The notes beneath the pieces are model-generated. The model was not told the origin of the DNA. It saw nothing but the letters and a program-made list of their open reading frames with translations, and did no database searches. The translations under genes were made by a program, and so were the position numbers. A stretch of 64,000 nucleotides of DNA. Origin: JAVBLP01 sp031553505. GTDB lineage: Bacteria > Elusimicrobiota > Endomicrobiia > Endomicrobiales > Endomicrobiaceae. The stretch lies in NCBI GenBank assembly GCA_031553505.1, contig JAVBLP010000016.1, forward strand, positions 20,011 through 84,010. The letters are read 5' to 3'. The first letter of the stretch is position 1. Each line of letters opens with the position of its first letter. Of the stretch, positions 9,643-17,726 are shown piece by piece.

Positions 9643-9963
9643 TCAGGATACCATTTTTAAACCGACAACGCCTGTTACTATAAGAAATAAAAATATAAGC
9701 CTAGAGGCGAAAACGGGTTCATTAAAAAAGATTATTCCAAATATTGCCACACAGACCGCTCCGGAACCTGTCCATATTGCGTAAGCGGTGCCAAGCGGAA
9801 GCTGTTTTACGGCTATTGCAAGAAAAAAGACGCTTGCTATCATCGAAAATACCGTAAAACCAGTAATGCCGGGTTTTGACAAACTTAAACTGTCTGAAAA
9901 TTTAAGCCCTAACGCCCAGGCTACTTCAAAAAAGATTGCTATTAAAAGGTAAATCCAAGCCAT
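9643..9963 (-). CDS. gdx: Small multidrug resistance family transporter, Gdx/SugE type
   Basis: 106-residue inner membrane protein with four transmembrane helices; SMR proteins work as dual-topology dimers that exchange protons for cationic substrates. The essential membrane glutamate is visible in FFEVAWALGLK (Glu13), and LKFSDSLSLSKPGITG with AYAIWTGSGAV matches the guanidinium-exporter (Gdx/SugE) branch rather than EmrE. I looked upstream for a guanidine riboswitch and saw none. It is the first gene of the minus-strand run to queE; a possible -10 box (10006-10011, TATAAT on this strand) lies 43 bases upstream without a convincing -35. Confidence 0.88.
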   Translation of the reverse strand: MAWIYLLIAIFFEVAWALGLKFSDSLSLSKPGITGFTVFSMIASVFFLAIAVKQLPLGTAYAIWTGSGAVCVAIFGIIFFNEPVFASRLIFLFLIVTGVVGLKMVS

Positions 9964-10046
9964 AGCTGCTGTATCCTAAAAATAAAGTTTATATACTCAT
10001 GGGCAATTATACATAAAATATAAGCATAATAAAAGTGCAAATCTGA

Positions 10047-10077
10047 TTGAAAATTCATACAAATAATTTAGTATAAT
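10047..10077 (+). promoter_or_regulatory. Candidate promoter for the Sel1-repeat gene
   Basis: TTGAAA (10047-10052) and a perfect -10 TATAAT (10072-10077) with a 19-base spacer, 44 bases before the ATG at 10122. The spacer is longer than ideal, so the -10 is better supported than the -35. The 158-base interval also has to hold the divergent promoter of the minus-strand transporter operon. Confidence 0.5.
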
Positions 10078-10121
10078 AAAATAAATTTCCCGCCATCAGC
10101 GGTAAAACTAGGATAAATCAA

Positions 10122-11297
10122 ATGAACAAAGCATTTTTGACGGTTTTAAAGGTATTCTTAGCTATAGTGGCAATAATTGTATTGTTTATCGCATACATTT
10201 ATAGTGAATTTCAAACATATGAAGGCCAGATGAGGCTTATCATTAAAGGGACAAAAGTAATGGCAGCTTTTGGAGACGCAAAATCCGAAGCGATGATTGG
10301 AGAAATGTATCTTGAAGGTATGCTTAATGTAAAGCAAAACCATAAAAAAGCTCTAAATTTGCTTAATAAAGCCGCGGATAAAGGCAATATGGAAGCCCAA
10401 TCGTTTCTTGGAGAAGCTTATGTTATGGGGGAAGCAGTAGAAAGGGATTATGATGAAGCGTTTAAACTGTATATGAAGTCTGCCGAGCAGGGATTTGCGT
10501 TAGCACAAAACGCTTTAGGATGTATGTATTATGACGGGTTTGGCACGGAAAAAGATTATAAAGAAGCGCTTGTCTGGTTTGAAAAAGCTGCAGAGCAGGA
10601 AACAATGGAAGCGCAGTATAATATCGCCTGGATGTACTTTAAAGGCGAAGGCGTGGATAAAAACTATGAAGAAGCGCTGAACTGGTTTAAAAAATCAATG
10701 GACAACGGAAGCGTTTTTGCGCAGTTTGATATTAACCTATTGTATGACAAGAAAATTAACGCGGACAAAAACTTAAAAAGATATGAAGAAGCGGCAAACC
10801 AAGGAGACGCACAAGCACAGTTTTACTTAGGGTATATTTATACCCATGGAATCGGAGTTGAAGAAAATGATACCGAAGCTTTAAAATGGTTTGAAAAATC
10901 CGCGGATCAGGGAAATGCGGACGCGCAGTTATTTATGGGCACTTTATATATTTTCGGTAACGGGAAAGATGTGAACAGGGATATTAAACGCGGACTCAAA
11001 TGGCTTACAATATCCGCGGACCAGGGGAACGCTTATGCCGAACACTATATGGGGTTTATGCATTTTCTGGGAAAGGGCGTAAAACAAAATTTGAAAAAAG
11101 GTTTTAAATGGTTTAAACAATCCGCCGAAGGTGGAATTGTAGAAAGCCAGAAAATTGTCGGGGATGGATATTATTCAGGTATAGGAATTAAGCAAGACCG
11201 CGAAAAAGCCTTTGAGTGGTATGAGAAAGCGGCAAAGATGGGAAATAAAGAAGCTACAGCGTTTCTGCAATCGCATCAGAGCAGTTTAAACGATTAG
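10122..11297 (+). CDS. Sel1-like repeat protein with N-terminal membrane anchor
   Basis: 391 residues: a transmembrane helix (about 5-27, signal anchor) followed by roughly eight Sel1-like repeats (TPR relatives) with the usual pattern, for example AQNALGCMYYDGFGTEKDYKEA and AQFYLGYIYTHGIGVEE. Sel1 arrays form solenoids that scaffold proteins, often in the envelope, and the anchor suggests the solenoid faces the periplasm. No enzyme domain is present. It stands alone behind its own promoter; the next gene begins about 120 bases later with a separate signal peptide. The specific partner is unknown. Confidence 0.85.
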   Translation: MNKAFLTVLKVFLAIVAIIVLFIAYIYSEFQTYEGQMRLIIKGTKVMAAFGDAKSEAMIGEMYLEGMLNVKQNHKKALNLLNKAADKGNMEAQSFLGEAYVMGEAVERDYDEAFKLYMKSAEQGFALAQNALGCMYYDGFGTEKDYKEALVWFEKAAEQETMEAQYNIAWMYFKGEGVDKNYEEALNWFKKSMDNGSVFAQFDINLLYDKKINADKNLKRYEEAANQGDAQAQFYLGYIYTHGIGVEENDTEALKWFEKSADQGNADAQLFMGTLYIFGNGKDVNRDIKRGLKWLTISADQGNAYAEHYMGFMHFLGKGVKQNLKKGFKWFKQSAEGGIVESQKIVGDGYYSGIGIKQDREKAFEWYEKAAKMGNKEATAFLQSHQSSLND

Positions 11298-11415
11298 CAA
11301 ATTCCGAAAATTTGTTGTTTTTTAGATCATTTACGAATACGCCTGATTATGGTTTATTAATGCCGTTTTGTAACCAAACAGCCAATCTATAATAAATAAA
11401 AATAAGGTTTTGCCA

Positions 11416-12012
11416 ATGCGCGCGATTTTACGAAAAAAAACAATTTTATTGTTAATTTTATTTTTTTGTTTTGCAGATGCGTTTTCCCGGGATTTTGACG
11501 CAAATTCGGATGCAGGCGCATTGCAAAACGCTGAAAATAAAAACTTGGAGTATCCTCAATACGCCCCGCTGGTTGCTTTGGTTGAAGTTGCCGGGATAAA
11601 TGCCGTAGTGCATCTTTTTGACAGGTATATTTTAAACGCGGACTACGCGCAGGTGAGCCTTAACGATATCGGCAACAATTTTAGCAAAGGTTTTGTGTGG
11701 GATAATGACAATTTTTCGACGAATACTTTCTTCCATCCTTATCACGGCAGCCTGTATTTTAACGCGGCGCGCGCGAATGGTTTGAGTTTTTGGCAGTCGG
11801 TACCTTATACTTTCGCCGGGAGTTTTATGTGGGAGTTTTTTTGCGAAAACACCTACCCTTCAATCAACGATTTTATCAATACTTCAATCGGAGGCGTAGC
11901 GCTTGGCGAAATGACGCACAGGCTTTCCGCGCTCGTTCTGGATGACAGCGCGCCGGGCGCGAAATTTTGGCGGGCCTCATCTCTCCTATGGATTTATTTA
12001 ACAGAATTATAA
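11416..12012 (+). CDS. DUF3943 protein, N-terminal half (frame broken at about 11965)
   Basis: N-terminal part of a predicted outer-membrane-associated DUF3943 protein. A signal peptide occupies about residues 1-25 (ending FADAFS). Family-like motifs follow: YHGSLYFNAARANG, MWEFFCENTYPSINDFINTS and GGVALGEMTHRLSAL. After AKF the frame runs into an unrelated tail (WRASSLLWIYLTEL) and stops, whereas the family's next motif continues in the -1 frame as LAGLISPMDLFNR. One extra T in the TTTT run at 11965-11968 would restore a single protein of about 490 residues. ATG 11416 has AAGG eight bases upstream and is preferred over TTG 11410. Confidence 0.75.
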   Translation: MRAILRKKTILLLILFFCFADAFSRDFDANSDAGALQNAENKNLEYPQYAPLVALVEVAGINAVVHLFDRYILNADYAQVSLNDIGNNFSKGFVWDNDNFSTNTFFHPYHGSLYFNAARANGLSFWQSVPYTFAGSFMWEFFCENTYPSINDFINTSIGGVALGEMTHRLSALVLDDSAPGAKFWRASSLLWIYLTEL

Positions 12013-12890
12013 TGGGCAAAGCTTGGCGGTATTCCTCTGACGGGCAGAGGGGTTATCTTAACGAGAAATTCCATATAAACCTTTCCGTTTTTAACCGTTT
12101 TATGACTGATTTGGACAAAAACCGCGATAAATCCAACGTGGCATTGGGTGTTACCGCTATTTACGGAGACCCTTATACGGGCAAAGATGAACGCTCGCCC
12201 TATGACTTTTTTATTGCGGATATTAATTTTAATATCATCGGCAACCAGCCTGCAGTTTCCGAAGCAAGCATTGTAGGGTCGCTTTGGGGGAGGCAATGGG
12301 ATAAGGGGCAGCGTTCTTTTTTTGCCGGTATTTTCCAGCATTTTGACTATTATAACTCAAACTCAATAAGCGGGAGCGGCGAGATTCCGTATGAGTTTGC
12401 CGAAACTGCGGCTGTCGGCGGCGGTTTGTACTTTAAAAAGCAGAAAAATGAAAATGAATTACCTGTTTTTTACAGCAGTATTCACGCAAATTTTATTATT
12501 TTGGGAGCGAGCGAATCCGATTATTATTCCGTTTATGAGAGAAATTATAATTTCGGGTCAGGTTATAGTTTAAAACTGGCGGCACTGGTAAATTTTTCAA
12601 GGCATTTTAACGCGTTTATTAATCTTAAAACTTACCAGATTTTTACGCTGCATAAGTACGAAGATGAGGATTATGACAGCATTTACGACGAATACAGCGT
12701 GCCGGGAAATAACGGTAATACGCTTTTCAATATATTCAGTATGGGTTTTGGTTACAGGTTTAATAATGATATAAGCATAAGCCTGGAACAGCGTTATTAT
12801 TTGCGTAAATCCCACTACAAGTCTTTTAAAGACGTATCAACCAATTCAATGGAAACTCGTCTGAAATTGACGTATTCTGTTTTTAATTAG
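11988..12890 (+). CDS. DUF3943 protein, C-terminal half (beta-rich, displaced frame)
   Basis: C-terminal continuation of the preceding gene in the next frame. The frame is open from 11967; the first ATG is 11988 (MDLFNRII) and another at 12012 overlaps the stop of the upstream half. It has no signal peptide, yet alternating aromatic/hydrophobic strands and a strand-like C-terminus (METRLKLTYSVFN) suggest an outer membrane barrel, so alone it could not be exported normally. I read the two halves as one DUF3943 gene with a single-base indel: either a real pseudogene or a sequencing/assembly error in a homopolymer. A strong bidirectional terminator follows. Confidence 0.7.
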   Translation: MDLFNRIIMGKAWRYSSDGQRGYLNEKFHINLSVFNRFMTDLDKNRDKSNVALGVTAIYGDPYTGKDERSPYDFFIADINFNIIGNQPAVSEASIVGSLWGRQWDKGQRSFFAGIFQHFDYYNSNSISGSGEIPYEFAETAAVGGGLYFKKQKNENELPVFYSSIHANFIILGASESDYYSVYERNYNFGSGYSLKLAALVNFSRHFNAFINLKTYQIFTLHKYEDEDYDSIYDEYSVPGNNGNTLFNIFSMGFGYRFNNDISISLEQRYYLRKSHYKSFKDVSTNSMETRLKLTYSVFN

Positions 12891-12917
12891 AAACTTACAT
12901 TAAAGCTGAAGTTGAAA

Positions 12918-12964
12918 ACAAAAAAGCCGGCCCGGAGTTTGATAACTCCGGGCCGGCTTTTTTT
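12918..12964. terminator. Bidirectional intrinsic terminator
   Basis: A 14-base-pair GC-rich stem (GCCGGCCCGGAGTT, loop TGAT, perfect complement) is flanked by an A-run on one side and a T-run on the other, so it works on both strands. It lies between the convergent DUF3943 gene and the RDD gene. Confidence 0.93.
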
Positions 12965-12972
12965 CAAATATT

Positions 12973-13392
12973 TTATTGCACCTTAGTTTCTGTTAAAGCA
13001 TCGTAAAATACCGCTTCTTTAACTATAGTGAAAATAATCAGGGGAACGACAAATATATAACCAATCCATCCCGTAAATGAAATAGCCGCCAATACGATAA
13101 GCTTAAAAAATTCCCTTACTGCCGCCCTTGCAAACGACAATCTTGAATTATCGTCTTTTAGCACTTTCATTCTAACGATCATTTTTCCAAAACTGGCCTC
13201 AAATTTTGAAGTATTCATTAATACGTTATATGCGACAAATACTATTAAGAAAACTGATTGAATAAGCATATCATTGTCCGGCTTAACGCCGCTTGTAAAA
13301 GTTGTTAAAAGCCAATACGCAGCTATCAACAAAATTCCGACAAGTAAATTGTCTATGATAAAGGCGGCTGACCTTTTGAAAAAGTATAACAT
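12973..13392 (-). CDS. RDD family membrane protein
   Basis: 139-residue inner membrane protein with three or four hydrophobic segments. Family features are visible: the N-terminal RSAAFIIDNLLVG (R..A..ID), FGKMIVRMKVLKDD in the loop, and a C-terminal YDALTETKV. RDD proteins have been linked to ion transport or ion tolerance in some bacteria, but the role here is unknown. It ends at the bidirectional terminator and lies downstream of the tmRNA gene. Confidence 0.85.
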   Translation of the reverse strand: MLYFFKRSAAFIIDNLLVGILLIAAYWLLTTFTSGVKPDNDMLIQSVFLIVFVAYNVLMNTSKFEASFGKMIVRMKVLKDDNSRLSFARAAVREFFKLIVLAAISFTGWIGYIFVVPLIIFTIVKEAVFYDALTETKVQ

Positions 13393-13454
13393 TGCAGCTC
13401 CTGAATTTCAGTGTTTTCCGGTTTCAGCTGAATACTTCAAACTTAAAGTAAAAA

Positions 13455-13846
13455 TGGAGGTGGCGGGAGTTGAACCCGCGTCCGAAAATGCTTCAGTACG
13501 ACCGCTACAGGCTTAGCCCGGAAATTTTTCTCGTTTACGGCGCCCTCTCCGGGCGGGACTACGCTGTAAACCAGCACCGTTTTAGCTTCATTTCAGGCTG
13601 ACGGTACAAGCCGCCAGAAACTAACCTGCTCATTGACGTTTTATCCCGTTAGCAGGCGTCTCAGGTAAAACGAAGCCGCAATTAAGCAGCTATTGGCATA
13701 ACTCCAAAGCCAAACATAGGTTTGAAGTGCTGCACTGGAACGATTTTATCGTTGTTTATTTTTCGGTCGATTTTTACGGAGCCATCGACCAACTCCGGCC
13801 TGCTGTCAGTACCTCTGACCATTCCCGTCGAACCCAAAGCACCCCC
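13455..13846 (-). ncRNA. ssrA: Transfer-messenger RNA (tmRNA, SsrA)
   Basis: Rescues stalled ribosomes by trans-translation with SmpB. The 5' end GGGGGTGCTTTGGGTTCGACGGG and the 3' end TTTCGGACGCGGGTTCAACTC plus CCGCCACCTCC form the tRNA-like domain, with a seven-pair acceptor stem and discriminator A. CCA is not encoded: T residues follow directly and probably belong to the terminator. Pseudoknot 1 is visible (CGGAG/CTCCG and GGTCGAT/ATCGACC). By alignment to the E. coli resume position, the tag runs from 13753 to 13685 (23 codons), begins N-D-K-I-V, ends FGFGVMPIAA and stops at TAA 13684-13682. The tag is long, and the resume codon AAC (Asn) is unusual. Length is about 392 nt. Confidence 0.95.
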
Positions 13847-13942
13847 ATTCATCCGCAGAGTTTAAGAATGCAAATAACTTAAAACAACTTTCGTAAGCTA
13901 TGCTTGCAAAACACGGCAGCTTCACTCTTCACACTCTGCTTT

Positions 13943-14416
13943 TCACTCTTTTTGCCGTTTTTCTTCAAAGAACTTTTGTATTATTCGGGCGCAATCGCCT
14001 TTTAACACGCCGCCGTTTATTTCTGTTTTATGGTTAAGTTTTTTGCCGTCTGCTATTTTAAATACGCTTTTGCATGCCCCCGCTTTTTTGTCAGCCGCTC
14101 CGTAAAAAATCTTTTGAAGCCTGGCGTTTATAAGGGCTCCCGCGCACATCGCGCAGGGCTCAATTGTAACATATATGCCGCAGCCGTTCAAACGGTAATT
14201 TCCCAGTTTTTTTGCCGCTTTGCGCAGCGCGACAATTTCCGCGTGTGCGGTCGGGTCTTTATCAGTTATACACCTGTTATAGCCTTTAGCGATAATTTTG
14301 CCGTCTTTTACGATTACCGCGCCTACAGGCACTTCGCCTATTTTTTTTGCGGTTTCGGCTGCTTTTAAAGCCTCTTGCATAAAAGCAGTATCTTCGCAAA
14401 TTGCTTTATTTTTCAA
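13943..14416 (-). CDS. tadA: tRNA-specific adenosine deaminase TadA
   Basis: Deaminates the wobble adenosine 34 of tRNA-Arg(ACG) to inosine. The zinc-dependent deaminase motifs are clear: HAE at about residues 59-61 and PCAMC at about 88-92. IGEVPVGAVIV, NYRLNGCGIYVT and GALINARL are typical of TadA. Length 157 is normal. The start overlaps the thioesterase gene upstream by 11 bases, so the two are probably co-transcribed. Confidence 0.94.
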   Translation of the reverse strand: MKNKAICEDTAFMQEALKAAETAKKIGEVPVGAVIVKDGKIIAKGYNRCITDKDPTAHAEIVALRKAAKKLGNYRLNGCGIYVTIEPCAMCAGALINARLQKIFYGAADKKAGACKSVFKIADGKKLNHKTEINGGVLKGDCARIIQKFFEEKRQKE

Positions 14417-14804
14417 TGTTTTTTTCCATTACGGCCTTAATATCTTTTGGAAAACGCACCGGCTTGAATGTTTTATCTACAAAAGGGTGTTTTGTTGAAC
14501 CTTTCGCAAGAATCTGCCCGTCGCGTTTAATTTCATAAGAACAGGTTATGCTTGCGGCGGTCACTTCGGTAAGCTTGGTTTCAATCGTTATTAAGTCGTC
14601 ATATCTTGCAGGGGTTATATATTTGCATTCAGCGTGTAAAACTGGGAAAAAAAAACCTCTTTTCTCCATTTCCGTATATGGAAAGCCGCATTCCCTCATC
14701 CATTCCGTTCTGCCCCTTTCAAAGTATACAAGATAGTTGCCGTAATAGACCATTCCCATTTGGTCTGTATCAGCGTAAGCAACCCTTATTTGAAGCGAAT
14801 TCAT
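14406..14804 (-). CDS. Acyl-CoA thioesterase, YbgC/4HBT hot-dog family
   Basis: 132-residue hot-dog fold thioesterase that would hydrolyse acyl-CoA. The catalytic motif is visible near the N-terminus, YADTDQMGMVYYGNYLVYFERGR, with the expected Asp (DTDQMG) and the Y-YGNYL-FE-R pattern of the 4HBT/YbgC group. No Tol-Pal genes are nearby, so a link to Tol-Pal, as in E. coli YbgC, cannot be claimed. GGAG precedes the ATG at 14804. It is the first gene of a two-gene run with tadA. Confidence 0.88.
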   Translation of the reverse strand: MNSLQIRVAYADTDQMGMVYYGNYLVYFERGRTEWMRECGFPYTEMEKRGFFFPVLHAECKYITPARYDDLITIETKLTEVTAASITCSYEIKRDGQILAKGSTKHPFVDKTFKPVRFPKDIKAVMEKNIEK

Positions 14805-14889
14805 GGCATTCTCCTTTATTTTAAGGGATTATATTATTTTTGCCGGAAACGGTCAAGATTTTAAAGAGGCGGCTGAAATCAAAAAGTGA

Positions 14890-14918
14890 TTGACAAATTA
14901 ATAGTTTTCATATAAAAT
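14890..14918 (+). promoter_or_regulatory. Sigma-70-type promoter of the efflux operon
   Basis: Consensus -35 TTGACA (14890-14895), 17-base spacer and -10 TAAAAT (14913-14918; overlapping TATAAA at 14911). It lies about 48 bases before the tolC-like start and faces a divergent thioesterase gene. No repressor gene is adjacent. Confidence 0.7.
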
Positions 14919-14965
14919 CTTATTAAATTTTAAGGCTTTTTTGTAAAACGCGCCTACAGCGTAAA

Positions 14966-16432
14966 ATGGAGATCAAATTGCTTAAAAAAACTAAAGCGTC
15001 TTTTTTGAAAATACTTGTTTGCAGCGCTTTTATCCTTTCATTTTCCCAAGAATGCCTTTTTGCTGCAAATTCAGGCAGCAACGACCCTTTTTTAAGCCAG
15101 TGCATGAAGATAGCGGAATCCCGCGACAGAAAGCTTTTGGTAGCTTATGAGCAGATACAGCTTGCCGAAGTCAGGTCCGTAAGGGCAGCGAGGGCATTTT
15201 TTCCGCAGGTTATGGTACAGTACAGAAATTCCAAAGGTAAAACGGCTTTAAGTGACAATGACAGCGGCATAGTTACGGCTGACGAAGAGTACAACTCAGA
15301 AGATTACGGAATAAAAGCTATGCAGACTATATATGAAGGCTATAAAACGAAAGGCACATACAAATACGAAAGAATGATGGTTGACGCAGCCAGGTACAAT
15401 TACACAAAAACTCGCGAAGAACTCTTCACAAACATTAAACTCGCATACTACGAATACCTTACATTAAACCAGGAATATAAAGCCCTTGGCAAAGCTTTTG
15501 ATATAGTGGAAAGGCTTTTGCTCAAGGTGAAAAATGAGTACAAAGCAAGGGCGATATCCGAACTTGACGTGGTGGAAGCGGAAAATTTCAGGGATAAAGT
15601 TTCTGATATGTATTCATCAGCCAGAATCAATCTTGATTATGCCACAAAAAAACTTATAGAAGTTGTCGGAATATACGATTTATCCGATATAAACGCTAAA
15701 GCGTCTGACGAACTTCCGGATGACGTTGCCGAAATTACGTTTTCGCTTCAGGATTTGATGAGTTTTGTTTTAACCAATAACCTTGATGTGCAGACGTCTA
15801 AAGTGCAGGCGATGATGGCGGATATGAAAATAAGGATAAACCGCTCTAAAGTTATCCCGAAGTTTTATCTTGAAGGTTTTTACGGAAAAAGCGGCGAAGC
15901 CTTTACTTCCGAACCGTTGGAATTAACGACCGCGTGGAGCGTAGGCGCGAAGATGTCCTGGAGCCTGTGGGGCAACTCTTTTGAAGCCGGCTATGATACC
16001 GAAAGGACAGACCCGTCAACTATAGTTGACGCAAGCAAAAGGATAGATACTTCCACAATAGACCTGAAGCTTTCGCTTTTGGATGATATGGGTTATTTCG
16101 TGGACACCAAAGAAGGCGAAGTCAGTTTAAACCAGGCAAATGCCGATTATATGGACGTTTTAAAAGCCAGAAGGCTTGAGGCTGAAAAGGCGTATAATGA
16201 TTATGTAAATTCGCTAAACAGCGCCCGTACTTACCGAAAAGAAGTAACTTTAAGGGAAAGAAAACTTGCGCTTATGAGAAAAAGAAACGATTTATATGAA
16301 GTCCCTACCGTAAACTTGATGGAAGAATCGTGGAAATACGCGGAAGCTATTTCCGGATATATGAGGACTACTTACCAGAACCATGTTTCTGTAACTGAAA
16401 TGGAAAGGCTCACTTTGATGCCTTTAAGATAA
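14966..16432 (+). CDS. TolC family outer membrane efflux protein
   Basis: 488 residues with a signal peptide (about 1-34, ending CLFAA) and the two-fold TolC architecture: long helices with heptad-like Ala/Glu/Lys patterns (for example 140-230 and 390-480) around strand segments. It should form the outer membrane exit duct for the pump encoded next. There is no Cys after the signal, so it is not an OprM-type lipoprotein. It is followed nine bases later by the adaptor gene. Substrate unknown. Confidence 0.88.
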   Translation: MEIKLLKKTKASFLKILVCSAFILSFSQECLFAANSGSNDPFLSQCMKIAESRDRKLLVAYEQIQLAEVRSVRAARAFFPQVMVQYRNSKGKTALSDNDSGIVTADEEYNSEDYGIKAMQTIYEGYKTKGTYKYERMMVDAARYNYTKTREELFTNIKLAYYEYLTLNQEYKALGKAFDIVERLLLKVKNEYKARAISELDVVEAENFRDKVSDMYSSARINLDYATKKLIEVVGIYDLSDINAKASDELPDDVAEITFSLQDLMSFVLTNNLDVQTSKVQAMMADMKIRINRSKVIPKFYLEGFYGKSGEAFTSEPLELTTAWSVGAKMSWSLWGNSFEAGYDTERTDPSTIVDASKRIDTSTIDLKLSLLDDMGYFVDTKEGEVSLNQANADYMDVLKARRLEAEKAYNDYVNSLNSARTYRKEVTLRERKLALMRKRNDLYEVPTVNLMEESWKYAEAISGYMRTTYQNHVSVTEMERLTLMPLR

Positions 16433-16441
16433 CGGAGGCGT

Positions 16442-17686
16442 ATGAAAAATTTTATCGAGAAAGTTAAAAACTACTATTTTTTGCTGAAAGACAATATAAC
16501 GCATAAGATTGAGACTTATAAAGCGCAGTCGCCTGAGCGCTTTAAAAAGATGCTTTTTATCATTGCCACGGCAATGGTGCTTATTTTTGCAAGCATAATC
16601 ATATATGCTTTATTTTTCGGCAAGAAAGCGCAGGTAGAAGAAAAAAAAGATTATATCAACGTTAAAACCATACGCGTTAAAAAACAGGATTATACCGATA
16701 AATACACTGTGATGGGGTCAATTAAAGGCGCGATTGAAAATGATATGCGTTTTGAAATAGAAGGGCAGCTTGCTATGTATAACTATAAAGAAGGTGCGAA
16801 GATACAAAAAGGCAAAAATATTTGCTCGCTTGACCCGAAAGACGCTTTAACAAAAGCCGACTACGCGCAAAGCAAGTACAGGAGCGAGCAGTCCGCGTAT
16901 TTGTCAGCGAAAGAAAGATATAAAACTTATGAAGAAATGTTCAATATGAAAGCTTTAGCTGAAAGCAAGCTTTATGAGGCGAAATTTGAAATACAGTCTA
17001 CCGAAGCCCGTGTTAAAGCCGCGTTGTCCGAGCTTGAACTTGCCCAGTCAAACCTTAAAAAAACAAACCTTGCCGCGCCAAGCGACGGCATACTTGCCGA
17101 AATAATAATTAAACCCGGAGAATACGTTACCCCGCAGGACGTTGTCTGCAAATTCATAAGCGACCAGGGCACAAACCTTGAAGTCGATATTCCTGAAAAA
17201 GACGTGCAAAAGCTTGCCATCAGCCAAAAAGCCAAAATTTCGAGTGACTCTTATCCCGACAGGGAGTTTGACGGCACGGTTACCGAAATCGCGCCTGTCG
17301 TAAGGGAAAGGACAAGGACATCTTTAGTTAAAATAAGCGTTGAAAATAATGAAGGTTTGCTGCGTTCCGGCATGTTTGCAAGAGCGGTTATTTTCCTCAG
17401 GGAGCTTAAAAACGTAGTTCTTGTGCCTTCCGACAGCATAGTATCGCTTAACAATACTACATTCCTTGTTCCGGTAATTATGCCTGATATGCAGCCGGGC
17501 GAAGGCACGGTGCAAATGAGGCCCTGCGTAGTAGGCGATAAAGTAGGCGACAAAACAGTCATACTTGAAGGGCTTAATATGGGTGAACTTGTAGTCGCGG
17601 AAACGCAAGGGCAGCTTTCCGACGGCGTCAAAGTAAAATTTTTAGAAATGGCTGAAGAAGAAGCTCCCGTTCCGGTTGAATACTAA
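16442..17686 (+). CDS. RND efflux periplasmic adaptor (membrane fusion protein)
   Basis: 414 residues. A single transmembrane segment (about 36-58) anchors the protein after a 35-residue basic cytoplasmic stretch. The biotinyl-lipoyl-like halves are visible around 100-125 (EGQLAMYNYKEGAKIQKGK) and 205-235 (APSDGILAEIIIKPGEYV), with the alpha-helical hairpin between them (about 130-200) and the beta-barrel and membrane-proximal domains afterwards. It links the TolC-like duct to the RND pumps. GGAGG precedes the ATG at 16442. The long cytoplasmic N-terminus is somewhat unusual. Confidence 0.9.
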   Translation: MKNFIEKVKNYYFLLKDNITHKIETYKAQSPERFKKMLFIIATAMVLIFASIIIYALFFGKKAQVEEKKDYINVKTIRVKKQDYTDKYTVMGSIKGAIENDMRFEIEGQLAMYNYKEGAKIQKGKNICSLDPKDALTKADYAQSKYRSEQSAYLSAKERYKTYEEMFNMKALAESKLYEAKFEIQSTEARVKAALSELELAQSNLKKTNLAAPSDGILAEIIIKPGEYVTPQDVVCKFISDQGTNLEVDIPEKDVQKLAISQKAKISSDSYPDREFDGTVTEIAPVVRERTRTSLVKISVENNEGLLRSGMFARAVIFLRELKNVVLVPSDSIVSLNNTTFLVPVIMPDMQPGEGTVQMRPCVVGDKVGDKTVILEGLNMGELVVAETQGQLSDGVKVKFLEMAEEEAPVPVEY

Positions 17687-17726
17687 TCCGCCATCGGACA
17701 GTTTTTGTTAAAAGCGCTCAAAAACA

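Noticed and set aside
9964..10121. Guanidine riboswitch upstream of the Gdx-type transporter
   Set aside because: I found neither the ykkC core nor the paired ACGR-loop hairpins of the mini type in this interval.
11962..11968. Programmed -1 frameshift at AAATTTT in the DUF3943 gene
   Set aside because: The heptamer looks like a slippery site, but its codon phase is wrong for X XXY YYZ slippage, and no stimulatory structure was evident. A simple indel fits better.
13455..13500. Apparent lone tRNA (GGTTCGA-like T-arm read on the minus strand)
   Set aside because: It is the 3' half of the tmRNA tRNA-like domain, not a separate tRNA.
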